Below, piece after piece: positions 1 to 11,949 of a stretch of DNA of 64,000 nt. Below the pieces are notes generated by a model that was not told the DNA's origin, searched no databases, and saw nothing but the letters and a program-made list of their open reading frames with translations. Both the position numbers and the translations under genes were made by a program. Source of the DNA: Spongilla lacustris (lineage: Eukaryota; Porifera; Demospongiae; Spongillida; Spongillidae); assembly GCA_949361645.1 (NCBI GenBank), contig OX442417.1:16525427-16589426 (forward strand), given 5' to 3'. Numbering within the stretch: position 1 is the first letter of the stretch; every line of letters begins with the position of its first letter.

Positions 1-232
1 TGTGGCTACATCAAAGGGTCATGCATGATTAAAAAGACGCGCGACCGCCAATTCATTATGACGCGCTCTGGCACGCCCACAAGTTGCTGCGGCTCGCTGG
101 TTATATTTATCCACTTATGCAAAAAGTACAAGCTAAACTGCGCTGTTGGTGTTTTACTGTATCACGTTTTCATATCACGTGCATAGTGGGGCGTTTTTTG
201 TTTTTTTTTTGCCGACGGGTTTGTGCTCCGCC

Positions 233-2057
233 ATGTCTTACCCCACCTACTTCAACTACTCCCCTGTCTTTCCTAACCCGCTTTTGTGTCTCAAAGACTT
301 CGTCACCTATGGGGCGACGGAGTTCAACGCTCGCCTGCCCTGGAACGGGTTGGGTGTGTGGATGGCGGAGACGTGGCATTGGATACGCATTTGCGTCTAC
401 CTGGACTGGTCCATCGTTCTGCTTCCGTTTGTGTTCTTTGCGGGAATTACAGCTGCTCGAGTTATCCTGAACCATATTCTAATCCTCGTAAGTGGGAGCA
501 TAGCTAATGTGCTGCTGTTAGCTACGTGCGTTGCCAACAGAAAATTCCAATATGGTGCAAACTTGATAAGGAAGGGACCGCGAAGTTCCCTGACAGCGTG
601 TGGAAGATGCTTGTGTACTCCATTACGTGGGTCTGGGCCACGTATCTCGTCTTCTTTAGAGAGGAGCAGCTCTTCTTCCATCTTACCAGCCATTTTGACA
701 GTAAGTGTAGTCCCCACCTCCACCTCCACCCTCTCACATTGCACCCCACATCCTCCCCTTCCCTACACCTCCCTCCCCCCTTCTCTACCTCCTCCCCTAC
801 CCTACCTCCTCCCCACACCATCCCCTAGCCCCCTCTAATTACACATGTAATTCAGCTTCTTCTACACACAGAATGGCAGCCAGGTGCTTCCGTGGCAGCA
901 CCAGGGATATACTGGCTGTACATGTTTGAACTTGGGTTCTACTACCACATGGTCTTCTCCACCTTGTTCATGGACGCCTTCAGGAAGGACAACGCCCTGA
1001 TATTGGTCCACCATTTTATTACCATAGCTCTGCTCTTCTTCTCCTTTGTGATTAGGTATGCACTCCTTCCTGTACCCTCACCCCTCCACCTCCCCTCTCC
1101 TGTTAGCTAGCTGTCATATCTTCCTGTGCACACAACACCCAACTCTTACAACCACATACATCATGTACACATACTCCCTCACTCCCACCCACACACCATA
1201 CTCTCACTCCCACCCACACACCATACTCCCTCACTCCCACCCACGCACCATCCTCACTCCCACCCACCCACCATCCTCCCTCACTCCCCCACACACACTT
1301 CACGCATGACTACAGCTTGCACATTTCATCTTTCATGTAAAAAAGCTTTCATCTGGGCAATGTAGGCATTGTATGGTTTCCATGGTGACAGCAGGTCACA
1401 TGTCTTGCAATGCATCACTTCCTTTGTGCCCTCCACCTATTGAGCCTCTTCCCCATCCCCAGGTTTCATAACATAGGTCTGTTCATACTGTTCATTCAGG
1501 ACATAGGAGATGTGCTCATCGAACTGTCCAAGACAGTGGTATACTTCAAGAAGAGGGGCGGAGTCCACTGCAGAACGACTGAGATAGTAGCCAACGTGTG
1601 CTTTGGACTGTTCACCCTGCAGCAGTGAGGGAACCCACTCTCTTCTTCCCTCCTCCCCTCCCTCCCTCCACCCCCTCTTCCCTATGTACACTGGCCCCTC
1701 CCCTCACCTCTTCCCCCCCCTGACAGTATCCTGTTCCGCCTCTACTGGTTCCCCACCAAGGCAATCTACTCCACCATGGCTGTAGGGATCGTCATTCACC
1801 CCGGGGGTCCCTTCTACCTTCCCTTCAACATTGGGCTGTGGATACTATATGGGATGCAGGTGTACTGGTTCAAGTTCATCTTGCGCCTGCTGTTCAGACT
1901 AGTGGTGCTGAGGCAGGAGATCCAGGACGCCAGGGAGCTTGATGAGGACGAGGAGTTTGAAAGGGAGGAGGAGCCAGAGGCGGCTGTGGAGGTTGTTCCA
2001 CCCACTGAATCCAAAGCCGCGACGAAGCCTCGCTTGAGGCACATCACAAAGGAGTGA
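233..2057 (+). CDS. Ceramide synthase (Lag1/TLC domain), five exons
   Basis: Seen: exons 233-487, 541-700, 872-1055, 1463-1624 and 1727-2057, all with GT..AG borders and compatible phases, total 1092 nt or 363 aa. The N-terminus has a hydrophobic segment near residues 58-80. A TLC/Lag1 domain follows: KFPDSVWKM, FYYHMVFSTLFMDAFRKD, His-His at 185-186, then QD at 212-213 with Asp216, Glu220 and Lys223. The C-terminal tail is acidic (LDEDEEFEREEE). Family knowledge: ceramide synthases are multi-pass ER proteins that N-acylate sphingoid bases with fatty acyl-CoA, and the HH and HD..D motifs are needed for catalysis. Odd: the His of the second motif is Gln here. Length fits the family (about 350-400 aa), and there is no homeobox-like domain. 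Introns are short (53-407 bp) and hold pyrimidine-rich simple sequence. Identity as a TLC protein is firm; substrate is unknown. Confidence 0.85.
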
Positions 2058-2160
2058 TCTGTTAGGAGAGACTGTCTGAAGGGGTCCGGACTTGTGACTT
2101 CGGGGGGATACATTATTTTAGCAAATTTTAGCTTCATGGCTTTTCTATGTAAAATTTGAT

Positions 2161-2166
2161 ATTAAA
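2161..2166 (+). terminator. Candidate poly(A) signal of the ceramide synthase gene
   Basis: ATTAAA lies 104 nt after the stop codon in AT-rich sequence. A canonical AATAAA follows at 2519-2524. Either could end the transcript; choice is inference. Confidence 0.4.
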
Positions 2167-2582
2167 AACCATCTGAAAATATAGCAATAATCATAATAAG
2201 AATAACATTCAAAAAAGAATGCTAACTAAAATTATGGTAAAGATTTGATAAAGCAAAGGGACATACCAGATAGCCCAATAGGATTTTTTAAAACACACAT
2301 CCTTGCTGACGTCATAAGGGAAAATCAACCTCAGGCCACCGAGAGACACCATACATATACCTTGACCATGAATATGCTCACAGGTCTCCTGCATTTCGAC
2401 TATATTTATCCACTCAATGAAATGATTGTGCGTTTTCGATTCACATGCCGCTACGGACGGAAACTGCCAACGATTGATTGAAGGCTCCGAGGAAGGCTCA
2501 GATGACGGTGGGGGGGAAAATAAAGTTTCTTCCTGATTCGCTTCTATATATTATCCCTGACTGAACTAATGTTAACTTCTAG

Positions 2583-3485
2583 CTATGGCACCACCACATC
2601 TCTCCACTGTAGAGACCTTGGACTATGGCACCATCACATCTCTCCACTGTAGAGACCTAGGACTATGGCACCATCACATCTCTCCACTGTAGAGACCTTG
2701 GACTATGGCCCCATCACATCTCTCCACTGTAGAGGGACTATGGCACCACCACATCTCTCCACTGTAGAGACCTAGGACTATGGCACCATCACATCTCTCT
2801 ACTGTAGAGACCTAGGACTATGGCACCACCACATCTCTCCACTGTAGAGACCTTGGACTATGGCACCACCACATCTCTCCACTGTAGAGACCTTGTACTA
2901 TGGCACCATCACATCTCTCCACTGTAGAGACCTAGGACTATGGCACCATCACATCTCTCTACTGTAGAGACCTAGGACTATGGCACCACCACATCTCTCC
3001 ACTGTAGAGACCTTGGACTATGGCACCACCACATCTCTCCACTGTAGAGACCTTGTACTATGGCACCATCACATCTCTCCACTGTAGAGACCTAGGACTA
3101 TGGCACCATCACATCTCTCCACTGTAGAGACCTAGGACTATGGCACCACCACATCTCTCCACTGTAGAGACCTAGGACTATGGCACCACCACATCTCTCC
3201 ACTGTAGAGACCTAGGACTATGGCACCATCACATCTCTCCACTGTAGAGACCTAGGACTATGGCACCATCACATCTCTCCACTGTAGAGACCTAGGACTA
3301 TGGCACCACCACATCTCTCCACTGTAGAGACCTAGGACTATGGCACCATCACATCTCTCCACTGTAGAGACCTTGGACTATGGCACCATCACATCTCTCC
3401 ACTGTAGAGACCTTGGACTATGGCACCATCACATCTCTCCACTGTAGAGACCTTGGACTATGGCACCATCACATCTCTCCACTGC
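2583..3485. repeat. 40-bp minisatellite, about 22 copies
   Basis: The unit is CTATGGCACCAYCACATCTC followed by TCCACTGTAGAGACCTWGGA. Copies differ mainly at ACC/ATC and TTGG/TAGG/TTGT. One copy near 2730 has lost several bases. Every unit contains TCTCT and AGAGA seven bases apart, so each copy can form a short hairpin. A block of four units (160 bp) around 2781-2940 is repeated at 2941-3100. No coding potential is apparent. Confidence 0.95.
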
Positions 3486-6146
3486 TGAAGGAAGGCCAGG
3501 TTTGGTAGCAGCAGGGGCTGAGTCCTAAAAAGAGGAAGAACCTCTCTTGGAGCTAAGTATACTTCTTTGTCCCTGTAGCATGTAGCATGTGAGTCTCTTG
3601 GTGTGTTTGTGTTTAGTGCTGAAACTTTCTTTTTAAAGGACTCTGCACCAAACCACTGGAGGCGCACAACCATAGCAGTTTCTAATCCAGCGCCTTAATT
3701 TCTGTGAAATCCTACATACGTCTTCATCTTGGGAACTTTTCATGGTTTCAGATGACTTTTAATTCTGCATGTGACTGATGTGAGTAAGTGAGTTAGTATG
3801 ACCATATGTGTTAGTAAGTTAATGCATTGTACTTTAAAATAAATAAATTGTGAATAATGTACATATAAGATACACATAAAAATCAAGCAAAGTAGAAATC
3901 AGACATGCTCAATGTCTACTCTCACCTTGGAACATGCCAGCGCGATTTTATCTCCCAATGAAAAGTCAGCTGTATTTAGTGCCATAGACATGGTCCCCCA
4001 GAATGAATGAAGTAAGGAGAAGTTCTGATGGCATCTAAGCCAGTGAATATAGTACATTAATAATATTGCAAGAACCTAACTACTATATTACTAATATGGG
4101 ACATATACGTAAGCACAATCGTGTATGACCTTGCTGAGAAATAAGCCCTATTGTCGGACCACAGGGTCTTTTCGAAAGAATGCAACACTTTTGAATGAAC
4201 ATAATTTTTAAATAGGATTATCAATCTAAATCAATTTACGAATACACAATAACCATGGTTAGGCATATACCAAACGCACAACTGATTAAAATTCAATTAT
4301 CTTTTACAGTTCAAAAGATAAAATCAAATACCTTGCAATTAATTAATTTGACACAGAAATGTACGACAACTTTTAAATAATTAGAATAGCTGTGAAAAAA
4401 GTTTCAAAAAGTATGAAATTTAATTGGTGTTTTATTAGTTTAATATTCAAAACAACAAATCAAACTTGAAAATGCTAAAGGCCACTACAATTGTGAGTTA
4501 TAGTAACTCAACATTGCATTATCTAATACACAATCAAATTGTGTTTTTTATCATGGAGTAATTAGTGATGGTTATTAAAATTAGTTACCCCATAAAAGCT
4601 TTAATCTTAATAACTTTAAAGCAAATTACGGTTTTAAATGTTAATAACTCACTATTGAACTCAGTAACTTGAAATCAGTGCTGTTCCACTGCATACTAAG
4701 ATCTTGCATTACTTATTAGTAGTTATTAACATCAGTTATCTCTAACCGTAATCTTTAATAATGTTGATAATAGAGGGCTTTGAATATTTTGAGGGCTTTG
4801 ATACAATTACTTAACAATTTTATTGGATTCTTAGTATTTGCCTAACTGCAACATAGGTTAAAGAAATCAAGCAGTTAATTAACTAATTTCAATATTAAGT
4901 TATAGTGACTTAAAAGCATTGCGTTCTTTCGTAAAACAGTTCATTAAACTCTAATAAGCATGCACTATTTATATAAGTCTACTGGTCATGTTATGCTCGT
5001 GCAAGCCAGTTGAAGATTCAAGCGGCCATTGCTGTCCTGGAGCACAGCAGACTTTGGCCTGCATGTAGAGGTGGCAAGAGAGGCCTCTTTCCCCCAAGCT
5101 CCATACGTTTCTATCATGCACTGTAGGGACGCACGCCCACACATACATTTGGGGTCATTTGCTATGCGCTTCTTTTCCTTACCTAATGGCTGACACTCCC
5201 GGCTGCTTCCAATAAAGTCAGTGGGTTTGTTATAATTTTATTTTAAAAAGCACAGCAATATAATAATGCACACAAGAACAATGATAGGCCTGCTGGATGC
5301 CATCCTATAGTTAGGCTGGGATGTCAGAGCTGCTCAGGATAGCAGAACTCAAAATGGTGTGCAAGAGTTGTGAGAAACCACATCAAAGCCATTTTAGCAT
5401 GTCAAGGCATGGTGACCAAAGTGGTGCAATGAATGGGACATGATTGGGGACATAGCTGACCTTCACTGATGGGAGGCCATAACCACCACTTATAATGGCT
5501 ACTTGAAGCTCAGAGGGATCAAGATGGAGGCTAAGCCTTGGGGAAGGTAGCCAAGCTGATGAGTGAGGTGAGGAAATTGAAAGCTAACTGGCGTGTAGTT
5601 AAGCATTAATGTGATCAGATATGTGCCCACAGTGCAATGCACCTAGGTACGTACTCATCAAATAACTCGAGTTAATAATTATTACTGTCCATCCGGCTGG
5701 TTTTTGATGAGGATGTACTAAGTGCTTTGCACAATGTACTGCTGTGGACACTTCTGATCATGCCTGGCACCAGGCTAGGATGGGCCTGAGTAGAGGTGGT
5801 GGTGGTCCTGTGGATACTTTTGCAACAATGCAGTTATCAACAATGTTGCAGTTTTCAATGCACTGTCTGATTCTTTGTCACCATGGATACTATTATGCAC
5901 AACACAGCATGTAAGTATTCTTGATAATGCATTTCCCATAGCACCTTAAAACATGCCTCATTATATCATGAACAAATATAGGATGTAAGTGTCAATGATA
6001 CATAGCACTTTAACATAGCTACTTATTTCTTATCAGTTCAATATACCATATCTACACCGGCTCCACTATAAAGGTTTGATGATGTTGGGCCCACTTGACT
6101 GAAGGAGTCAAGTTCTCTAAATATGATAATCTTGCACCCTCAGCCT
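3486..6146. other. Intergenic stretch, no gene recognised
   Basis: AT-rich from about 3700 to 5000, with scattered AGTAACT/AGTTATTAA-like short repeats in both orientations between 4490 and 4930. No open frame with recognisable protein similarity, and no clear TIRs or LTRs. Confidence 0.6.
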
Positions 6147-9100
6147 TCACCTCACACCTGCCATAGAAGCTTTCATTCTTTTCACCAAGTTTTTATATTT
6201 AGGAATTGCATCCAATACTTCCAGAAAGATGTGGAAGTTGTCAATCTTCCCATGTATGGCCCTCTGCACAGCAGTGAGGAGTTTGTCCATCCTGACATGG
6301 ACAGTGTACGTCTGAAGGTCCACCTCGGCTTTCTCATTCTCTGTAATCACACCTTTGGATAACAGCTCTGCAGCTATGTCATCAGGGTGGACAGCCATCT
6401 TTAGCTTTGCATAATATTGTTGAAAGACTTGCCCTGGAAGAAAGACAAATCATATTGGTCTGAAGGGTCTGCATGTTACCCAGTGGTGGTATATGTATCC
6501 ACTCCTACTTAATACATAGGTAACTACTCTTCAGAAGATTGCAAACATGATTGTAGTTAATATTTTGTATATAAAACATCAATTTCCAATCTTCTGATAT
6601 ATACAAAACATTCACTACAAACATGTTTGCAATCTTCTGATAGTTACCATTTAAATCCATTAATACCAAGTGGAAAAAAAATAATGCACATTGTGTTAAG
6701 CAACACGCACACACCACTCACCTGTTATACTGGGACATTGTTCTGTAACACCACCCAGCCACATCAACTGGTCCTCACTCACTTCTCCCCTTTGGGCACC
6801 TCTACAGGTACACTTCCACTTGTACACTGGTCCACTGGGATGCCTTGAACACACCACTACAGCTACATGAGGAGGGTCTGAGGTACAACGGGCTCCTGCA
6901 CACATGAAGGCATCTTCTAACTGGACATTATGGTACTTGAGCACACTACAGGCACTCTTGACACCACTGTGGACAAGACCTCTTATCTCCCTACACACCT
7001 CACTTGAAGCCTCATCAACATGCACTTCTATATAGGAGAACATGTCAACAAGGGTCACAATTTCAGCACTAGCCCTTTGCTCAAATGAGATGCAGTTGCG
7101 ATACAGACACAATGGCTTGTCTCCTTCCATGCACACCTTCCAAGGAGATGGGTTGGTTGGGGATAAAAGATGGGCCACAAGACAGCAAAATAGACCACTA
7201 GGAATATAGCCATGGGGGAACTTAATCATCAAGGAGGCACCTCTTTCAAGGTAGTTGGACACTTGGGTGGAGTCCAGGTGGGGCAGCAGAGCAGGCATCA
7301 AGTACTCACCATCTCTGATCATAGCTATGGCACCACGACTCACCAGCAACTTCACTAGATCTTGTGGAGTGAACAGACCCTCTTTGTAGAGACCTGTAAA
7401 CTCGCTCAGTAGCTCCATTGACAACAGGCCACGGTCCCTGAACATGATCTGGTTACTTCTAACTGCCACACCCCCATCCCTCAGCTTGTGGTGGTACTGC
7501 ACTAGTTCAGTTACCTTGGTGAGGACTACCTGGGGGTCACAAAACACTGTCTGGGGAAGAACCTCTGGGTAATATAAGAACGCATTGTGTTTGACAAGAT
7601 GGTGCAAGGCAGCAGAGAATGCATCTCCTTCAATGTGAAACCTTTTAGCAGACGCCTGACATTCTACAAGACTCAAGACACCATCATGGGAAGACCTTCG
7701 GAGAACAACCTCCAGCCCAAACCATGCTAAAGGCATTTTTATTAACCGCTGGGGTGACTTGGATATGATTTGCTTCCTAAGTACCTGGGCAACATGTCTG
7801 TCCACATCTTCAGGGGATAGGACATTCACATCAAATATCAACCCTTCTCCAGAGTAAAGCACATTAAACTTGTCAGGATCCAGTAATGCCTTGAGTTGTT
7901 GGTTTTTCCCTTGGATGGTTTCTGCACAGCTATCTTTGGTATCTCGATGTGTTCCCACAACGATGATCAGAGGATGAGCATCCTGGGAGTGAATTGCCCC
8001 AAGACAGTGTTGAAGAATCTGTTTATGAGAGAGAGATGATCGATATGCTTTACCAACAGGCTTGCCATCTGCTCCATAGTACTCAATGGTGGGGTGATGT
8101 GATAGCTCTTCTGATAGCTTCAGTACAAATATTGTTACCATGGGATCTTGAATGAACAATGGAAGGATGTCATGGTATTGCAGCTGACCACCACTGTCAA
8201 TGAACTGGATCCACTTCACACCAAACAACTTCCTGTTGTCTACAAAGGGAGATTTAGGGTTAATACAAGCAAGTAACAAGGCCTGCTGTTCTTACCTGAT
8301 GACTGGTTGATGTGATGAAACAGCTCATCCTCTATATCTGCAGTCCTGCTCTGTTCAGGCTGGGTGGTGTCCTTGGTGATGTTCACACCAGCAGGGGTGG
8401 GATCAACAGCTCCATCACTGGCTACATTGGAAGGGTCTATGGCCATCTTTGGGAGAGTGCTCACCACATCAGCCAATGATGGTGCCATGGATACACCACC
8501 TTTGATGGTTCCTCCAATAACACTCATCAGTACCTGGTCATCTTCAACCTCAAACCAGTCATCCTCCTCTTGTCCACCCACACCAGCCAGTGTGAAGGAG
8601 ATGGCTCTAACAGGGTTGTCAGCCAGTCCTGTACTGACACGTTGCTTTGGATGGTCCTTCTTGAGAAGGAGGTGTTTGAGGTGAGTCTTGCCAACACCAG
8701 CAGCTCCAAGGATGAGACACTTGGTCACTGAAGTTTCCACATATCCCTTGGTCATGGCCTCCTCATAGAGCCTCCTAAATGAAGGTATCAAATCTGATAT
8801 GGCTAGCCATAGCCCCCATCCCCACAGTATACTGAATTAAGGATGCTCCACTCTACTTGGATGCTTGAATTATCTCATATGTACACAACAAGGTGGACAA
8901 TTTTGTGTATAGCTCATGGCAGTACTACAGCAAGATAGATATCCCTTGGTCCTATATTATTCCTACTAATAACCTTGTACACAAGCAAACAATACATGAG
9001 TTGTAACACATCACATGTCCACAGTATGACAGGATGTGTGGGTGTGTTGGGTTACTATTAGTAGGTACAGCTACCATTACCACCTCACTAGAATGCTTCC

Positions 9101-10817
9101 CCAAGACAACTCCCGCAAAGATACTTGGAACTACTGAGGTCTAGAATTAGCACACATCCATGCATCACTATGGTCAGGTACCTCTACATAATGGTGTGTT
9201 ACCCTCACCCTGGTGTGACCTCTCTGAGGGGAATGAGGTGGGAACTCTCACCCTAGTGATGCATTGGATGTGTACTAAGGACACCTCCCTACCTAAGGGA
9301 GATTTGGGGAGGTGATCCTAATGACATAACTCCACCTCTTAGGGAAGTGAGAAAGTGTTGCTACATATATGTGCACTTTTGTATTTCCAAACATACCATG
9401 TGTACTCTAGTGCACATGACCACCATCAACACCCCCACAGGTACACTCCAAACATTCACACACCTGTCATCTGTCTTCACTGTGTTCAAAGGACTAGGGA
9501 AGACCATAGCCAGACCTGAAAATAGTCTGGTTAGTAGTACTGACCATAACAGTTGCATGGCTTACCTTTCACAGTGACCCTCAAGACCCTCTGACTTATC
9601 CCATCAACCACCAACAGCCTTCCCCCTGACAGCAGTAGAATGTCTACATAGGAACACTCAAATGGCATGTCTCCAACATGCTGCCACTTCTGATCAACAG
9701 GGTGAAGGGCATAGATGGCAGAGGTCTCCTTTGATTCATTACTGTCCTCCTCTTGTCCTCCAATGGCAAGGAGCACACCATCAACCACACATACAGTTGA
9801 ACCTCTGTATGGTACATATGGTAGCTCTCTCCAGGTAGATTGCAGTGTGTCTTCTTGTGACTGTACAGCAATCTGTGTGTGTGTGTGTGTGCGTGTGAGG
9901 ATGCACATTAAAGATGAGTGATGTACAAGCAGTCCTGTGGATGTGTGCACCACTGGGTACACATAGTGTGCATGTGTGGACATCATTGGTGTGTGTGCCC
10001 ATGTGAGAAGCATACACCACACATCAACTACACAGCTCTAACGTTAGCGTGCACGGTGTGCTACTACAGCGAGCGTCCACACTATGTGTGTGGTGTGGAC
10101 GCGCGCACACGTGTGCGTGTGTGTAGGACCACGCTGAGCGTGCATGTGTTGCAGGAAGCGTCCACGCGCTAGGTGCGTGGTGTGTGTGTCCCACGGGTCA
10201 GCTACACACACGCTAAACAAAGGGACAGAGATGCTACACAATGCTCAGTGGCTCACCAGGTCATTGATGTTGGCACACCACACAGCTGTGCCCATGTCCC
10301 CACCTCCCATCACGAAGACCTGGTCTCCATGGACCACTGCTGAAATGCTCCTACTTGGCTCAGGTAGTGATGGTCCAAAGTGCCAGGTCTGTGTCTTCCC
10401 ATCAAAGACTTGGACATCAGCCAAGGCCTTGCGCCCAACAAGGCCTTGGCTGACCCCATCACCTAGCCCTCCCATCACCACCAGACCACCTCCACCAACA
10501 CTAACTACACAGGACAGCACACACCCTACCAACATGTCTGACATGAGGGACCACCTCCCTCCTCTAAACTCTTTCACCTCCTTACTACGCACACCATCCT
10601 TATTACCCCCCACCTGCACTAACCATCCACCACACACTCCTAGTGTGGCCCCTGCCTCATCACCAGTCCATCTCTTCCACTTACCCTTATCATATAACCT
10701 GTACACTCCTCTTCCTCGTCCCCACACAACCCTACCCTCCACCTCCACCAGACCACCACCACTCCACACTCGACCACCTCGCTCTGGTGTATTTCCACAA
10801 CTTTCAAAATGAAACAT
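6147..10817 (-). CDS. Gene A: Kelch-Roc-COR-CARD protein
   Basis: Six exons on the minus strand: 10817-10257, 9872-9566, 9515-9464, 8774-8296, 8239-6722, 6433-6147. All borders are GT..AG and phases agree, giving 3204 nt or 1067 aa. Residues 1-307 hold about five Kelch-like blades (GGGLVEVEG, VGGGGLVVMGG, VVDGVLLAIGG). A Ras-like Roc follows: P-loop GAAGVGKT at 330-337, G3-like DSGGQ at 481-485, G4-like THRD at 563-566. The COR region is about 640-800. Exon 6 (residues 973-1067) is a six-helix CARD-like domain (PDDIAAELLSKGVITENEKA, then MDKLLTAVQ and FHIFLEVLD). Inference: a cytosolic immune or cell-death sensor, with the propeller binding ligand, the GTPase switching, and the CARD recruiting partners. 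The 144-residue gap between P-loop and DSGGQ is far longer than in Ras. ATG 10817 follows an acceptor-like TTTAG, so a 5' UTR exon is possible. The same layout is found in gene B at 31360-35546. Confidence 0.8.
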
Positions 10818-11437
10818 TTTTATGTTCTAAAGAAAAGAAATTATTAATAGTTAATTCACAGACAGCACCACCTTCGTTTGGGGACCTAGCTAGCTCGTAC
10901 GCACAACAGGTCCACACCACACACACTTCACGCTTCTCTTTACTACATCGCACACTACCAACGGCTACCTGCTTCATGGCCACAGGTAAGAGGCCTCTTA
11001 TGGCCCAATGGGGACATCCCAAAGAGAGCATTTTGAGCACTACACTAGGCCATATTGGCTACCTCGCACCACGAGACTCTCAAGCTATGCCTAATGGCGA
11101 GGTTATCAATGGCCTTGGCTATGTGGTATAACGTCGGCGTTTGATTGCAGCTCGTGTGTGCTCCACACACACCTGGATTCGTTACTTACTACTTCACTAC
11201 GTGAAAAAGGCGTAGACCTGTTGGCTTCTCTAGATAAGCATGTACAAATATAACGTTGACACGCGCACACCACTACTGCCCTCCCACACACCTTGGGTAG
11301 CTGCGGGGACCTCCAACACCACAATACAACTAGGAAAAACACCTAAACTGCTCTTCTATCACTACCCGCAACAAAATAATCGTTTTCCTCGCTCCTTTTG
11401 CAGTACACAACCAAAAGGCTTGGTAATAGTACCAAAG
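10818..11437 (-). promoter_or_regulatory. 5' flank of gene A, duplicated upstream of gene B and copy C
   Basis: Nearly the same sequence lies at 35547-36207 upstream of gene B, and part of it lies at 30225-30452 next to the deleted copy C. Conservation extends to the point where the fold-back transposon begins. It probably holds 5' UTR and promoter, but no TATA box or initiator can be named with confidence. No protein was recognised. Confidence 0.45.
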
Positions 11438-11907
11438 GGTCCGTGTATAAAAGTGCCAAATCATTTTTTTCACTGTCAATATTATTAATTGTTCATTTTA
11501 CGGTATCAAATTCTTATTTTTCTAGAAATGAAATTTAAGATTACGCTTTTTGTTATCGCCGTTTTCAAAAATTGAAAAATGAAAATTGGAATGGAACCGG
11601 AATGGATAAAGTGGAACCGGAACTCGTGTCTATTTCCGTCTGAGGCTCAGTCTGCTCTGAAACCGGGACCGACCGTTGTTCGGACCAGGAAACCCTAGTT
11701 TCTAAACCGAGATGGGTACGAGAAACCGAAATGGGTACGAGAAATGGGCGTTCTAAGTGCCTTAGCTATGGTCCGTGGCCGTATAAGTTGTATAACTATT
11801 GGGACCTTCCTTTGGCTGCGCTATATACACACACACACGCTCACACACGCGCGCCCACACACACTGACACACACATACACACACGCGCGCGCGCTCACAC
11901 ACACACG

Positions 11908-11949
<42 letters not shown>

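Noticed and set aside
3700..5000. Short AGTAACT/AGTTATTAA-like inverted and direct motifs
   Set aside because: Too short and irregular in AT-rich sequence to define a mobile element.
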